A stretch of 64,000 nt of DNA from Clostridia bacterium (GTDB lineage Bacteria; Bacillota; Clostridia; Christensenellales; Christensenellaceae). Positions 8,166 through 15,201 of this stretch are shown here, one piece after another. The stretch covers positions 1 through 64,000 of the forward strand of contig JAFRTU010000010.1 of NCBI GenBank assembly GCA_017439085.1. The letters are read 5' to 3'. Position numbers and translations under genes: made by a program. Positions within the stretch are counted from its first letter, which is position 1; each line of letters begins with the position of its first letter. Under the pieces are notes generated by a model. It saw nothing but the letters and a program-made list of their open reading frames with translations, was not told the origin of the DNA and did not search any database.

Positions 8166-9113
8166 TTAATAGAACGTTGCGACTTCCTGGTTCGGTACCT
8201 CTGCAGGTACGAGCTGCGTGACCTTTAATGTCGGGATCTTCTGCCCCGTCTTCTGGTTGTACTCCAGTTCGATCTTGCCCGTTACGGTGAGCCACTGCTT
8301 GTCCCTGAGGTTCGATGCATTCTTCCATCTTCCCATTATCGGCATGTACTGAATGTCCTCGACACAGCAGGTCATTACTCTTCTTCCGAAATAGAATGTC
8401 CCCTTGGGCTGGTTCCTTGCAAAGGCAACCTGTCCTTTATACTTTACCGTCTTTCCGGAATACTTCGTGGTCTCTTCACTGAGATCCCTGAAGAATATGG
8501 CGTAGTCCTCGTCCTGTATCTCTACGACGGGAGCCTCGATGTCATAGGGCAGCGGATCCTCTATCTCGTCCCTCTCCACCGAACCGTCAGTCTTCTCATA
8601 GGCGATTATGCTCCTGCGGTTTACTCCTCTAACTATCTTATGGAGAGTCATCTTGTCAATGGAGTCATCATACCTGTTGAATATGACCAGTTCTGCTCCC
8701 TGGAGCTTGTCCACTACCAGAGCTCTCATGTTGGTATTGTAATTGATGAACGTTGTGGAATCCACGAACATCATCTCCTGATATACCACCCATGTGTCAG
8801 GCAGTTTCTCATAGAGATCGTTGAACAGCATCATGCCGTTGGTCTCAAGCATGACTCTGTCAACGTCATAGCGCTTCTGAAGATCCAGAAGTTTCTGCGG
8901 AGTCACATCTTCCGGATCGTCGAATATCTCTATGTGGACATTTGACTTCTTCGGGAAACGGGATTCGTCATATTCCTCTATCCCTTCCTCGAGGACGACC
9001 ACAAGAATGGAGTCTCCGTCATTGAAACCCTCGTCTTCCAGTGTCTCCTGTATGAATTTCGTCTTTCCGGATTCAAGGAAACCGGTAAAGAGATAAATAG
9101 GTAATTCTCTCAT
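8166..9113 (-). CDS. Degenerate CobW-type GTPase fused to a DUF1980-like C-terminal domain
   Basis: A 315-residue protein in two parts. Residues 1-190 resemble a CobW/P47K G-domain: the P-loop GFLESGKT is at 11-18, but the CxCC metal-binding motif is absent, EPSG is replaced by ETNG (90-93) and the G4 motif NKxD by NRYD (146-149). Residues 200-315 carry a domain like the C-terminus of DUF1980/YcgQ proteins, including RRVMTCC (CC at 249-250) and an OB-fold-like strand pattern. YcgQ-type proteins are associated with metal-regulated membrane systems. It follows the canonical His-rich CobW gene after 7 nt, which supports a linked metal-handling role. The fusion is visible; the function is inferred. 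Confidence 0.72.
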   Translation of the reverse strand: MRELPIYLFTGFLESGKTKFIQETLEDEGFNDGDSILVVVLEEGIEEYDESRFPKKSNVHIEIFDDPEDVTPQKLLDLQKRYDVDRVMLETNGMMLFNDLYEKLPDTWVVYQEMMFVDSTTFINYNTNMRALVVDKLQGAELVIFNRYDDSIDKMTLHKIVRGVNRRSIIAYEKTDGSVERDEIEDPLPYDIEAPVVEIQDEDYAIFFRDLSEETTKYSGKTVKYKGQVAFARNQPKGTFYFGRRVMTCCVEDIQYMPIMGRWKNASNLRDKQWLTVTGKIELEYNQKTGQKIPTLKVTQLVPAEVPNQEVATFY

Positions 9114-9120
9114 ATCCTTA

Positions 9121-10266
9121 TCAGTCCATATTGAAAAGCTTCTTCAGATTATCCTCTTTGAGCTCGGAACCTATGACGCACAGTCTTCCTATGACGTCCG
9201 GATTTCCGTCCCTTATGTTGCTCTCTTCAGGTACATAGTCGAAGAATATCCACTTTCCGTCCTCTCCTGCAACAGCTCCTTTAGCACGGAGCACTATGCC
9301 GTATTCTTCTGCATTATCCAGAGCTTTGAGGGCATTCTCTATAGTCTCCCTTGAGAACTTCTTTGCAGTCTCTACTCCCCAGCTCTCAAATATCTCATCG
9401 GCATCATGTCCGTGATGATGGTGATGATGTCCTTCATGATCATGATGATGGTGATGATGTTCATGCTCCTCCTCATCGTGGTCGTGATGATGATGCTCAT
9501 GCTCTTCCTCATCGTGGTCATGATGATGATGTTCGTGCTCTTCCTCATCGTGGTCGTGATGATGATGTTCGTGCTCTTCCTCATCATGGTCGTGATGATG
9601 GTGGAGTTTCTCATGCTCTTCTGCTTCTTTTTCCACTTCTTCAGCAAGTCTCTGAAGTTCGGCTTCAAGAGTATTCTTGTGTTCCATTGCCTCGAGGATA
9701 AGCTTTCCGTCCAGTTCATCCCATGGTGTGGTGATTATGGTGGCATCCGTATTATGGGTCCTCAGAAGATCGATGACCTCCTGGATCTTGTTCTCGCTCA
9801 TATCGGCAGTCCTGCTGAGGATTATGCTGTTTGCGAACTCGACCTGATTGTTGAAGAACTCACCGAAGTTCTTCATATACATCTTTGCCTTCTTGGCGTC
9901 GACTACGGTGGTGAAACTGTTCAGGAATATCTCCTCATCTCCGAGCCTCTGTACTGCAAGGATGACATCGCTCAGTTTTCCGACTCCGGATGGCTCTATG
10001 AGTATCCTGTCCGGATGGAACTCGGATATGACCTTTTCAAGGGCTATCCCGAAATCTCCAACGAGACTGCAGCAGATGCATCCTGAGCTCATCTCGGTGA
10101 TCTCTATTCCTGCATCCTGAAGGAATGCTCCGTCAACTCCCACGTCACCGAACTCATTCTCTATCAGCACGAGTTTTTCACCTGCATATACTTCACTGAT
10201 GAGCTTCTTGATCAGTGTGGTCTTTCCTGCTCCGAGAAATCCTGAAAAAATATCGATCTTGGTCAT
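9121..10266 (-). CDS. CobW/ZagA-family metallochaperone GTPase with His-rich insert
   Basis: A 381-residue COG0523 GTPase. Walker A is GAGKTT (12-17), the metal-binding CxCC motif is GCICC (62-66), and EPSG is at 91-94. A C-terminal CobW_C domain follows a His/Asp/Glu-rich insert (222-288) made of four 12-residue repeats plus an H6 run. This layout matches zinc metallochaperones such as ZagA/ZigA/YeiR that deliver Zn(II) to client enzymes when zinc is scarce. The start was moved to the ATG ending at 10266 because AAGGAGT lies 7 nt upstream; an in-frame ATG at 10293 lacks a site. It leads a three-gene operon. Confidence 0.9.
   Translation of the reverse strand: MTKIDIFSGFLGAGKTTLIKKLISEVYAGEKLVLIENEFGDVGVDGAFLQDAGIEITEMSSGCICCSLVGDFGIALEKVISEFHPDRILIEPSGVGKLSDVILAVQRLGDEEIFLNSFTTVVDAKKAKMYMKNFGEFFNNQVEFANSIILSRTADMSENKIQEVIDLLRTHNTDATIITTPWDELDGKLILEAMEHKNTLEAELQRLAEEVEKEAEEHEKLHHHHDHDEEEHEHHHHDHDEEEHEHHHHDHDEEEHEHHHHDHDEEEHEHHHHHHDHEGHHHHHHGHDADEIFESWGVETAKKFSRETIENALKALDNAEEYGIVLRAKGAVAGEDGKWIFFDYVPEESNIRDGNPDVIGRLCVIGSELKEDNLKKLFNMD
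9460..9603 (-). repeat. Four in-frame 36-bp tandem repeats encoding HHHHDHDEEEHE
   Basis: Four head-to-tail copies of a 36-bp unit within the CobW/ZagA gene, with synonymous differences between copies; a fifth, degenerate His run follows. Each unit encodes six His in twelve residues, a probable metal buffer. Confidence 0.95.
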
Positions 10267-10302
10267 ATGTAAACTCCTTATAAAAAATCCCATTTATATC
10301 CG

Positions 10303-10330
10303 TATATATTATATTAGGAAAGGATGTCAA
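10303..10330 (-). promoter_or_regulatory. Promoter for the CobW/ZagA operon
   Basis: Minus-strand TTGACA (consensus -35), 16 bp, TATATA, upstream of the AAGGAGT site of the first CobW gene. Confidence 0.6.
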
Positions 10331-10349
10331 ACTCAATTTTCATCCTTCC
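10317..10349. promoter_or_regulatory. Possible operator: interrupted inverted repeat over the CobW promoter
   Basis: GGAAAGGATG (10317-10326) and CATCCTTCC (10341-10349) are near-perfect inverted arms 14 bp apart; the left arm overlaps the -35 of the CobW promoter. A metal-responsive repressor such as Zur would suit the genes, but the site does not match a Zur consensus I can verify. Confidence 0.35.
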
Positions 10350-10381
10350 TTATCATACACTTTCTGTCAAGTCCCCCGCCC

Positions 10382-10411
10382 TTGCAGTCATTCTTCCATA
10401 TATAATATAAT
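10382..10411 (+). promoter_or_regulatory. Promoter for the barnase-barstar pair
   Basis: TTGCAG (10382-10387), 18 bp, TATAAT (10406-10411); a second overlapping TATAAT is at 10401. The -10 is strong and the -35 weak. Confidence 0.5.
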
Positions 10412-10422
10412 CAGTCTTGAGC

Positions 10423-10438
10423 GGGCGTTAACGCGCCC
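10423..10438 (+). promoter_or_regulatory. 5'-leader hairpin/palindrome of the barnase mRNA
   Basis: GGGCG-TTAACG-CGCCC, containing the perfect 10-bp palindrome GCGTTAACGC, lies a few bases after the predicted transcription start. It could stabilise the mRNA 5' end or bind a regulator. Confidence 0.35.
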
Positions 10439-10458
10439 TCAGATGAAAGGAACGAACA

Positions 10459-11076
10459 ATGAGAAAAAGGCTTTTAGCTCTGGCTCTGGCCGTGGCCCTC
10501 ATCTTCTCGCTGATGGCCTGCAAAAAGAAGAAGGACAATGATATACCCGTAGCATCGGTATCGGTCTCTTCGGAGAAGGTATCTTCCCTGCCGGTAGAAA
10601 GTCTTCCTGTGATAGAGCCCGATGGTTCGGAGGAAATGAGCAGTCTTCCGTTATCTCCGGAACCTGACCCGTCCGGACCTGTATCCTCAGATGTCGGACC
10701 ATCCTCTGAACCGGTCCCGGATGAACCCGAGCTCGAAGAGGACGGCTACTACTATTCAAAGGAAGAGGTCGCCCTTTATCTGCACATATACGGCAGGCTC
10801 CCGGATAATTTCATCACCAAGAAAGAAGCCAAGAAACTTGGCTGGAGGGGCGGTTCCCTGGAGAAATATGCCCCGGGCTATGTCATAGGCGGAGACAGGT
10901 TCATGAACAACGAGGGAATACTGCCCAAGGGGAAGACGTACTACGAATGCGACATCGATACCCTGGGCAAGAAGAAGAGAGGCTCCAAGAGGATCATATT
11001 CTCTGATGACGGATACATTTACTACACCGAAGACCATTATGAGTCTTTCGTCCTTCTGTACGGAGGTGGACAATGA
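10459..11076 (+). CDS. Membrane-anchored barnase-family ribonuclease (lipoprotein)
   Basis: A 205-residue lipoprotein: a signal peptide with lipobox LMAC (lipidated Cys21), a Ser/Pro/Glu-rich linker of about 70 residues, then a barnase domain (about 96-205). The barnase match includes YGRLPDNFITKKEAKKLGW, the IGGD..F.N.EG..P segment and EDHYESF. Catalytic residues align with barnase: Lys121 (K27), Glu163 (E73), Arg174 (R83), Arg178 (R87) and His193 (H102), so it should cleave RNA. Its ATG is preceded by GAAAGGAACG. Its stop overlaps the start of the barstar gene. Unlike barnase it should stay tethered outside the membrane, which suggests a surface antibacterial or nucleic-acid scavenging role; that role is inference. 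Confidence 0.9.
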   Translation: MRKRLLALALAVALIFSLMACKKKKDNDIPVASVSVSSEKVSSLPVESLPVIEPDGSEEMSSLPLSPEPDPSGPVSSDVGPSSEPVPDEPELEEDGYYYSKEEVALYLHIYGRLPDNFITKKEAKKLGWRGGSLEKYAPGYVIGGDRFMNNEGILPKGKTYYECDIDTLGKKKRGSKRIIFSDDGYIYYTEDHYESFVLLYGGGQ

Positions 11077-11348
11077 AAAGAGTCTGGATAGACGGAAAAC
11101 ATATAAACGATATGGCCACCCTTCACAGGCTGGTCTCAGTCGCACTCGGCTTCCCGTCATACTATGGGAACAACCTTGATGCGTTGTATGACTGTCTCAC
11201 CGATCTGTTCGAAGAAACGGAGATAACCGTCACGAATGCTGAATACCTGAAGAAGAATCTTGAGAAGGGCGAGACCTTCCTGAGAGTACTGAAACAGGCA
11301 GCAGATGAGAATGAGGAGATAAAGGTGGACGTATTTCCAGGCGCATGA
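11073..11348 (+). CDS. Barstar-family ribonuclease inhibitor
   Basis: A 91-residue barstar homologue (bacterial barstar is about 90 residues). The inhibitory helix YYGNNLDALYDCL keeps Asp36 and Asp40, matching barstar D35 and D39 that enter the barnase active site; the position of barstar E76 is Gln75. It is cytoplasmic with no signal peptide, as expected for protecting the producer before export. ATGA start/stop overlap with the barnase gene implies translational coupling, so inhibitor and enzyme are made together. Its stop codon sits in the left arm of the terminator that the IS element later split. Confidence 0.93.
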   Translation: MKRVWIDGKHINDMATLHRLVSVALGFPSYYGNNLDALYDCLTDLFEETEITVTNAEYLKKNLEKGETFLRVLKQAADENEEIKVDVFPGA

Positions 11349-11365
11349 AAAAAGCGGAGAGTCTC
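11343..11365 (+). terminator. Left half of an intrinsic terminator split by the IS element
   Basis: GCATGAAAAAAG then CGGAGA and GTCTC. Joined to 12723-12737 across the IS it reconstitutes a CGGAGA-GTC-TCTCCG hairpin flanked by A6 and T6. The last 7 bases, GAGTCTC (11359-11365), recur at 12716-12722 as target duplication (3, 5 or 7 bp depending on where the IS end is set). Confidence 0.8.
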
Positions 11366-11401
11366 TGAACTAGTCAACAGAAAGTAGACAGTTTAAAAAA
11401 G

Positions 11402-12250
11402 TCATACAAAGCCCAATTCAGTCTTGTACTGGACTGGGCTTTTGTATTGCAACGCATATGCCGGTCGCTCATTATTGTAATATTTGATGTATGCACTAAT
11501 CATCTCTTCGGCAGAATCAAATCTTCTGTGCCATCCTTCACAATAGATTTCATCTTTGATCCAGCCATTGATTGCTTCAATCACCGGATTGTCGGTAGGT
11601 GTTCCTGCTCGCGACATAGAGTGAATTATGTTAGAATCCTTATGAGCGTTGAAAAATGCTTCGGAGGAATAGACAGATCCTTGGTCGGTGTGCAAAATGA
11701 CGGGGTATGCCTGTTCCTTTGTTTTATCCATCAAATCTTCAAGGCAACGGAAATATGGCCTTCTATCTCCAACAACATCAGTTATATGGCTGGATATGAT
11801 CTCGTTATTGAAAACATCGAGTAGATAGGTCCACTCGTAACGAAGTCCTTTGTGTTTGATCATCGTCATATCTGAAGCAATGAGCTTCATAGGGGCATCA
11901 ACGTTCCATCTTCCTCTCACTAAGTTAGGAAACTTTTTATGCTCTTGTCCCAGCTGCGGACGTCTCCAATTGTAATGACTGACCCTGGCCTTTATTCCTG
12001 CGTACTTGCAGCATTTGTGAGCCAGGTTATCTGAAAACAACCATCCGGTTTCATCTCGCACCATTTTGGCAAGACGATGGTAGCCGTAAGATCTGTGCTT
12101 GTCATGTGCTTTCTTCAGCAACTCAGTGAGCACTTCCCGATCCTGCTCATATCTGTTCTTTGTCCCTTTACGAGCAGCCCACTTGTAATAACCGGATCGG
12201 TTTACATTCATCTCGCGGCACAGTTCTGCTACAGGATATTGTTCCTTCAA
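11402..12250 (-). CDS. IS3-family transposase OrfB (DDE integrase domain)
   Basis: About 282 residues from a possible TTG, but more likely made as an OrfAB fusion: the frame stays open upstream as far as the slippery site, giving IRYYKRLEFQTIDILKEQYP, the normal OrfB N-terminus. An HTH_21-like region (SGYYKW) precedes an rve integrase core with DMT (first Asp), HTDQGSVY (second Asp) and NPVIEAINGWIKDEIY (Glu), then the YNNERP..L..KSP tail. It catalyses cut-and-circularise transposition of the element. Confidence 0.93.
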   Translation of the reverse strand: MKEQYPVAELCREMNVNRSGYYKWAARKGTKNRYEQDREVLTELLKKAHDKHRSYGYHRLAKMVRDETGWLFSDNLAHKCCKYAGIKARVSHYNWRRPQLGQEHKKFPNLVRGRWNVDAPMKLIASDMTMIKHKGLRYEWTYLLDVFNNEIISSHITDVVGDRRPYFRCLEDLMDKTKEQAYPVILHTDQGSVYSSEAFFNAHKDSNIIHSMSRAGTPTDNPVIEAINGWIKDEIYCEGWHRRFDSAEEMISAYIKYYNNERPAYALQYKSPVQYKTELGFV

Positions 12251-12255
12251 TATGT

Positions 12256-12633
12256 CTATTGTTTGGAATTCAAGTCTTTTGTAGTAACGAATTCCTTGTC
12301 GGCACCAACTCCTTTCACTGTGTACCCTTTTTTTAACCGTTCATTCTCTATTTGCAGTTTCTCCACCAACAGTATTAAACGTTCTTTCTCACTCAGAGAC
12401 TTGCTGCTATGAAGTGCAGAAAAGTGATTACCAGGATGCATTTTCTCGGGATTCAATGCTTCCTCTCCTCCTTTTCTGTATCGGTTTACCCATTGCTGTA
12501 ACGTCCCTCTAGGGATCCCTTCCTCTCTGGCAAGAGTGCATACCGGAATTTTTTCTTCCTCACACATCAACACATATTTCAAACGTTCTTCATTTGTCCA
12601 CTTTCTATTCTTTCCACCTTTTGGCCTTGCCAT
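12256..12633 (-). CDS. IS3-family transposase OrfA (HTH)
   Basis: A 125-residue protein with an N-terminal helix-turn-helix of the Tnp_1/IS3 type: RKWTNEERLKYVLMCEEEKI and a TLAREEGIPRGTLQQWVNRY recognition segment. A Leu-rich coiled region (LILLVEKLQIENERLKKG) follows, usual for multimerisation before the frameshift point. It binds the IS ends and regulates transposition. An AAGGAGGTG site precedes the ATG. The stop codon is used only when no frameshift occurs. Confidence 0.9.
   Translation of the reverse strand: MARPKGGKNRKWTNEERLKYVLMCEEEKIPVCTLAREEGIPRGTLQQWVNRYRKGGEEALNPEKMHPGNHFSALHSSKSLSEKERLILLVEKLQIENERLKKGYTVKGVGADKEFVTTKDLNSKQ
12325..12336 (-). promoter_or_regulatory. Programmed -1 frameshift site of the IS
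   Basis: Minus-strand TTAAAAAAAGGG near the end of orfA. Slippage by -1 on the A7 run joins OrfA to the OrfB frame, which is open from here to 11402 without a stop. This is the standard IS3 mechanism; frequency is unknown. Confidence 0.8.
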
Positions 12634-12715
12634 ATAATCACCTCCTTAAGCAAATCCTAACATAACAAAAGTAGACATGCTTTTTTACCATGTCTACTTT
12701 CATCTTACTAGTTCA

Positions 12716-12737
12716 GAGTCTCTCCGTTTTTTCATGC
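12716..12737 (+). terminator. Right half of the IS-split terminator
   Basis: GAGTCTC (duplicated target) followed by TCCG, T6 and CATGC. This completes the hairpin begun at 11343-11365, and the T-run is now over 1.3 kb from its left arm. Confidence 0.75.
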
Positions 12738-12790
12738 GGAAAAAGGTCGAAACTCTCTCATTTTTTCGCTGAAAATCGAGTCTTTTTCGG

Positions 12791-12819
12791 TTGACAGACA
12801 CCCCCTCTCTTGCTATCAT
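12791..12819 (+). promoter_or_regulatory. Promoter of the pyrimidine operon
   Basis: Consensus TTGACA (12791-12796), 17 bp, TATCAT (12814-12819). The predicted start near 12826 leaves only about 22 nt before the pyrC ATG, too short for a PyrR-type attenuator. Confidence 0.82.
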
Positions 12820-12847
12820 TTGATGGATAAAATTTTCAGGAGAAGAC

Positions 12848-14125
12848 ATGAAATACTTACTTCAGAACGGAAAAGCATATCTGGGAAAGGAGCTCACCGC
12901 TACGGGGATACTGATAGACGGTGACAGGATCGTTTCCATTTCCCCGGAGATACCGCTTTCCGAGGATATAAAGATAATCGACTGTGACGGATACGTCATT
13001 TTACCCGGTTTGTTAGATGTTCACGTTCATCTAAGAGAACCGGGTTTTTCATATAAGGAGACGATCGGTTCAGGCACCCTGGCCGGAGCACACGGCGGAT
13101 ATACGGACATTTGTCCCATGCCGAACCTCTCCCCCGTTCCCGACAGCCTCCCCCATCTTGAGGAGGAGCTCTCGATAATAAGAAAAGATGCCGTCATAAA
13201 CGTGCACCCCTACGGAGCCATAACCGTAAATGAAGACGGAAAAGAGCTTTCAGACATGGAAGCCATGGCCGATCACGTGATTGCATTCTCCGATGACGGA
13301 CACGGAGTCCAGTCGGACGAACTCATGAAGGAAGCCATGAGGAAGGCTGCCTCCTTAGGAAAGATGATAGTAGCCCACTGCGAAGTGAACGAGTTTTCAA
13401 AAGACGGATATATACACGATGGAGAATATGCAAGGCTCCACGGACACAGGGGGATCTCCTCCAGGAGCGAATGGGCTGAGATAGAAAGAGACGTCGAGCT
13501 GGCTCACGAGACGGGCGTAAGCTACCACATATGCCACGTATCCACCAAGGAAAGCGTGGAGATCATAAGGAGAGCCAAGGAAAAGGGCTATGACGTGACG
13601 GCTGAGACTGCTCCGCATTACCTCCTGCTCTCGGAAAAGGACCTGAAAGAAGAAGGCCGTTTCAAGATGAATCCTCCGTTAAGAGGCGAGGATGACAAGG
13701 AAGCTCTTGTAGGTGCCATAAAGGACGGCACCATAGACATGATAGCCACAGACCACGCACCCCACTCCGAAGAGGAGAAATCGAGAGGACTCGAGAAGAG
13801 TGCTTTCGGGATCACGGGTCTCGAGACAGCTTTCCCGGTACTGTATACGGGCCTCGTAAAGAAAGGCATCATCTCCTTTACAAGACTCATGGAGCTCATG
13901 CATGACGTCCCCATGGAAAGGTTTTGTATAGGAAACGAACTGAAGGAAGGCTCCGTTGCCTCCCTTACGGTATTCGACCTTGAAAACAGATATACGATAG
14001 ACCCCGGAACGTTCCTCTCCAAGGGCAGGAGCACTCCCTTCGGAGGAGAAGAGGTCTACGGAAAATGTGTGCTCACGATGGTGAAAGGCAGGATAGTATG
14101 GTCACAAGACATGACAGAAAGATAA
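12848..14125 (+). CDS. pyrC: Dihydroorotase
   Basis: A 425-residue class I dihydroorotase that closes N-carbamoyl-aspartate to dihydroorotate, step 3 of UMP synthesis. Zinc ligands are visible in DVHVHLREPG (HxH) and in the later VAHCEV and CHVSTKES segments, and the catalytic Asp is in ATDHAPHS. Length is normal. AGGAGAAGAC precedes the ATG. It is the first gene of the pyrimidine operon and overlaps carA by 28 nt. It is cytoplasmic. Confidence 0.97.
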   Translation: MKYLLQNGKAYLGKELTATGILIDGDRIVSISPEIPLSEDIKIIDCDGYVILPGLLDVHVHLREPGFSYKETIGSGTLAGAHGGYTDICPMPNLSPVPDSLPHLEEELSIIRKDAVINVHPYGAITVNEDGKELSDMEAMADHVIAFSDDGHGVQSDELMKEAMRKAASLGKMIVAHCEVNEFSKDGYIHDGEYARLHGHRGISSRSEWAEIERDVELAHETGVSYHICHVSTKESVEIIRRAKEKGYDVTAETAPHYLLLSEKDLKEEGRFKMNPPLRGEDDKEALVGAIKDGTIDMIATDHAPHSEEEKSRGLEKSAFGITGLETAFPVLYTGLVKKGIISFTRLMELMHDVPMERFCIGNELKEGSVASLTVFDLENRYTIDPGTFLSKGRSTPFGGEEVYGKCVLTMVKGRIVWSQDMTER

Positions 14126-15201
14126 CCCTTGAGGACGGGAGCGTATATACCGGAATAGGATTCGGTTCCCGTGTGACAAAGGTAAATGAGATAGTATTCA
14201 ACACTTCCATGGTGGGATATCAGGAGATCGTCTCCGACCCGTCATACACCTATCAGATGGTGGTCATGACTTATCCCCTCATCGGAAACTACGGTATAAC
14301 GGATGAGGATTTCGAGACCAGGACGCCGACTATAGGCGGCCTCATAGTCAGGGAATACAATGACCTTCCCTCCAACTTCAGGTACACGAGGACACTCTCA
14401 GAGATAATGGAAGAAAACGACATCCCAGGAATCTACGATGTGGATACGAGGGAGATCACGAGGAGCATAAGGGACCTCGGTTCCAGAAAGGTGCTCATAA
14501 GTGACATAGACGTTCCCCATGAGGAATGCATGAAGATCCTTAAAGAAACGGAGATACCGAGAGACGCCGTATCCAAGGTCAGCTGCAAGAAGATCTGGTA
14601 TTCCAAGACCTTCACCCCGAGGTTCAACGTTGTGGCCGTGGACTGCGGCATAAAACTCAACATCTTAAGGAGCCTCTCCAAAAGGAGCTGCAACATAACC
14701 ATAGTCCCCTGGAACACTCCTGCGGAAAAGATATATGAGATAAACCCGGACGGAGTCTTCTTCTCGAACGGACCTGGAGATCCTGAGGACGTTCCTGAGG
14801 TCGTCGAACTCATAAAGACCCTTAAAGGCCGTTTCCCGATATTCGGGATCTGTCTAGGGCACCAGCTCATAAGCCTCTCCTACGGGGCCAGGACATACAA
14901 GCTGAAATTCGGTCACAGGGGCGGAAACCACCCCGTCATGAACCTGGAGACCGGAAAGATAGAGATCACGAGCCAGAACCACTCCTATGCCGTCGACACC
15001 GACTCGCTTAAAGGAACGGATCTGACTCTCACCCACATAAATCTTCTGGACAGGACTGTGGAAGGAGTTTCCTGTGAACGGGACAACATCTTCAGCGTAC
15101 AGTATCATCCCGAGAGCGCGCCCGGACCGCAGGACAGCTCTTACCTGTTCGACATCTTCATAAGACATATGGAGGAATGGAAAAATGCCAAAGAGAACTG
15201 A
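14098..15201 (+). CDS. carA: Carbamoyl-phosphate synthase small (glutaminase) subunit
   Basis: A 367-residue small subunit that releases ammonia from glutamine for CarB. The N-terminal CPSase domain ([15 protein letters not shown]) is followed by a class I glutamine amidotransferase: FGICLGHQL holds the nucleophile Cys and YHPESAPGP the His-x-Glu of the triad. I placed the start at the ATG 14098-14100, which has GGCAGGAT upstream and gives the standard N-terminus; an earlier in-frame ATG at 14065 lies well inside pyrC. It overlaps carB by 17 nt. Confidence 0.96.
   Translation: MVTRHDRKITLEDGSVYTGIGFGSRVTKVNEIVFNTSMVGYQEIVSDPSYTYQMVVMTYPLIGNYGITDEDFETRTPTIGGLIVREYNDLPSNFRYTRTLSEIMEENDIPGIYDVDTREITRSIRDLGSRKVLISDIDVPHEECMKILKETEIPRDAVSKVSCKKIWYSKTFTPRFNVVAVDCGIKLNILRSLSKRSCNITIVPWNTPAEKIYEINPDGVFFSNGPGDPEDVPEVVELIKTLKGRFPIFGICLGHQLISLSYGARTYKLKFGHRGGNHPVMNLETGKIEITSQNHSYAVDTDSLKGTDLTLTHINLLDRTVEGVSCERDNIFSVQYHPESAPGPQDSSYLFDIFIRHMEEWKNAKEN

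Larger units (their letters stand above)
11366..12715 (-). mobile_element. IS3-family insertion sequence, about 1350 bp, apparently complete
   Basis: Terminal inverted repeats: the left end TGAACTAGT...GAAAGTAGACA matches the complement of the right end (ACTAGTTCA at 12707-12715, TGTCTACTTTC at 12691-12701). Inside are orfA and orfB on the minus strand in the -1 arrangement typical of IS3 elements, with an A7G slippery run. GAGTCTC flanks both ends. Both reading frames and the catalytic triad look intact, so the element may be active. It lies between barstar and the pyr promoter. Confidence 0.93.

Noticed and set aside
9460-9603. 36-bp direct repeats resembling a CRISPR array
   Set aside because: There are no unique spacers; the units are contiguous, in frame, and encode His/Asp/Glu repeats in a CobW-type protein.
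9406-10086. Met/Val-rich plus-strand frame opposite the CobW gene
   Set aside because: Its repetitive composition arises from the complement of His codons; no start signal or known family.
12738-12847. PyrR-type attenuator ahead of pyrC
   Set aside because: The consensus promoter leaves a leader of only about 22 nt, and no PyrR-binding loop or terminator/antiterminator pair is visible.
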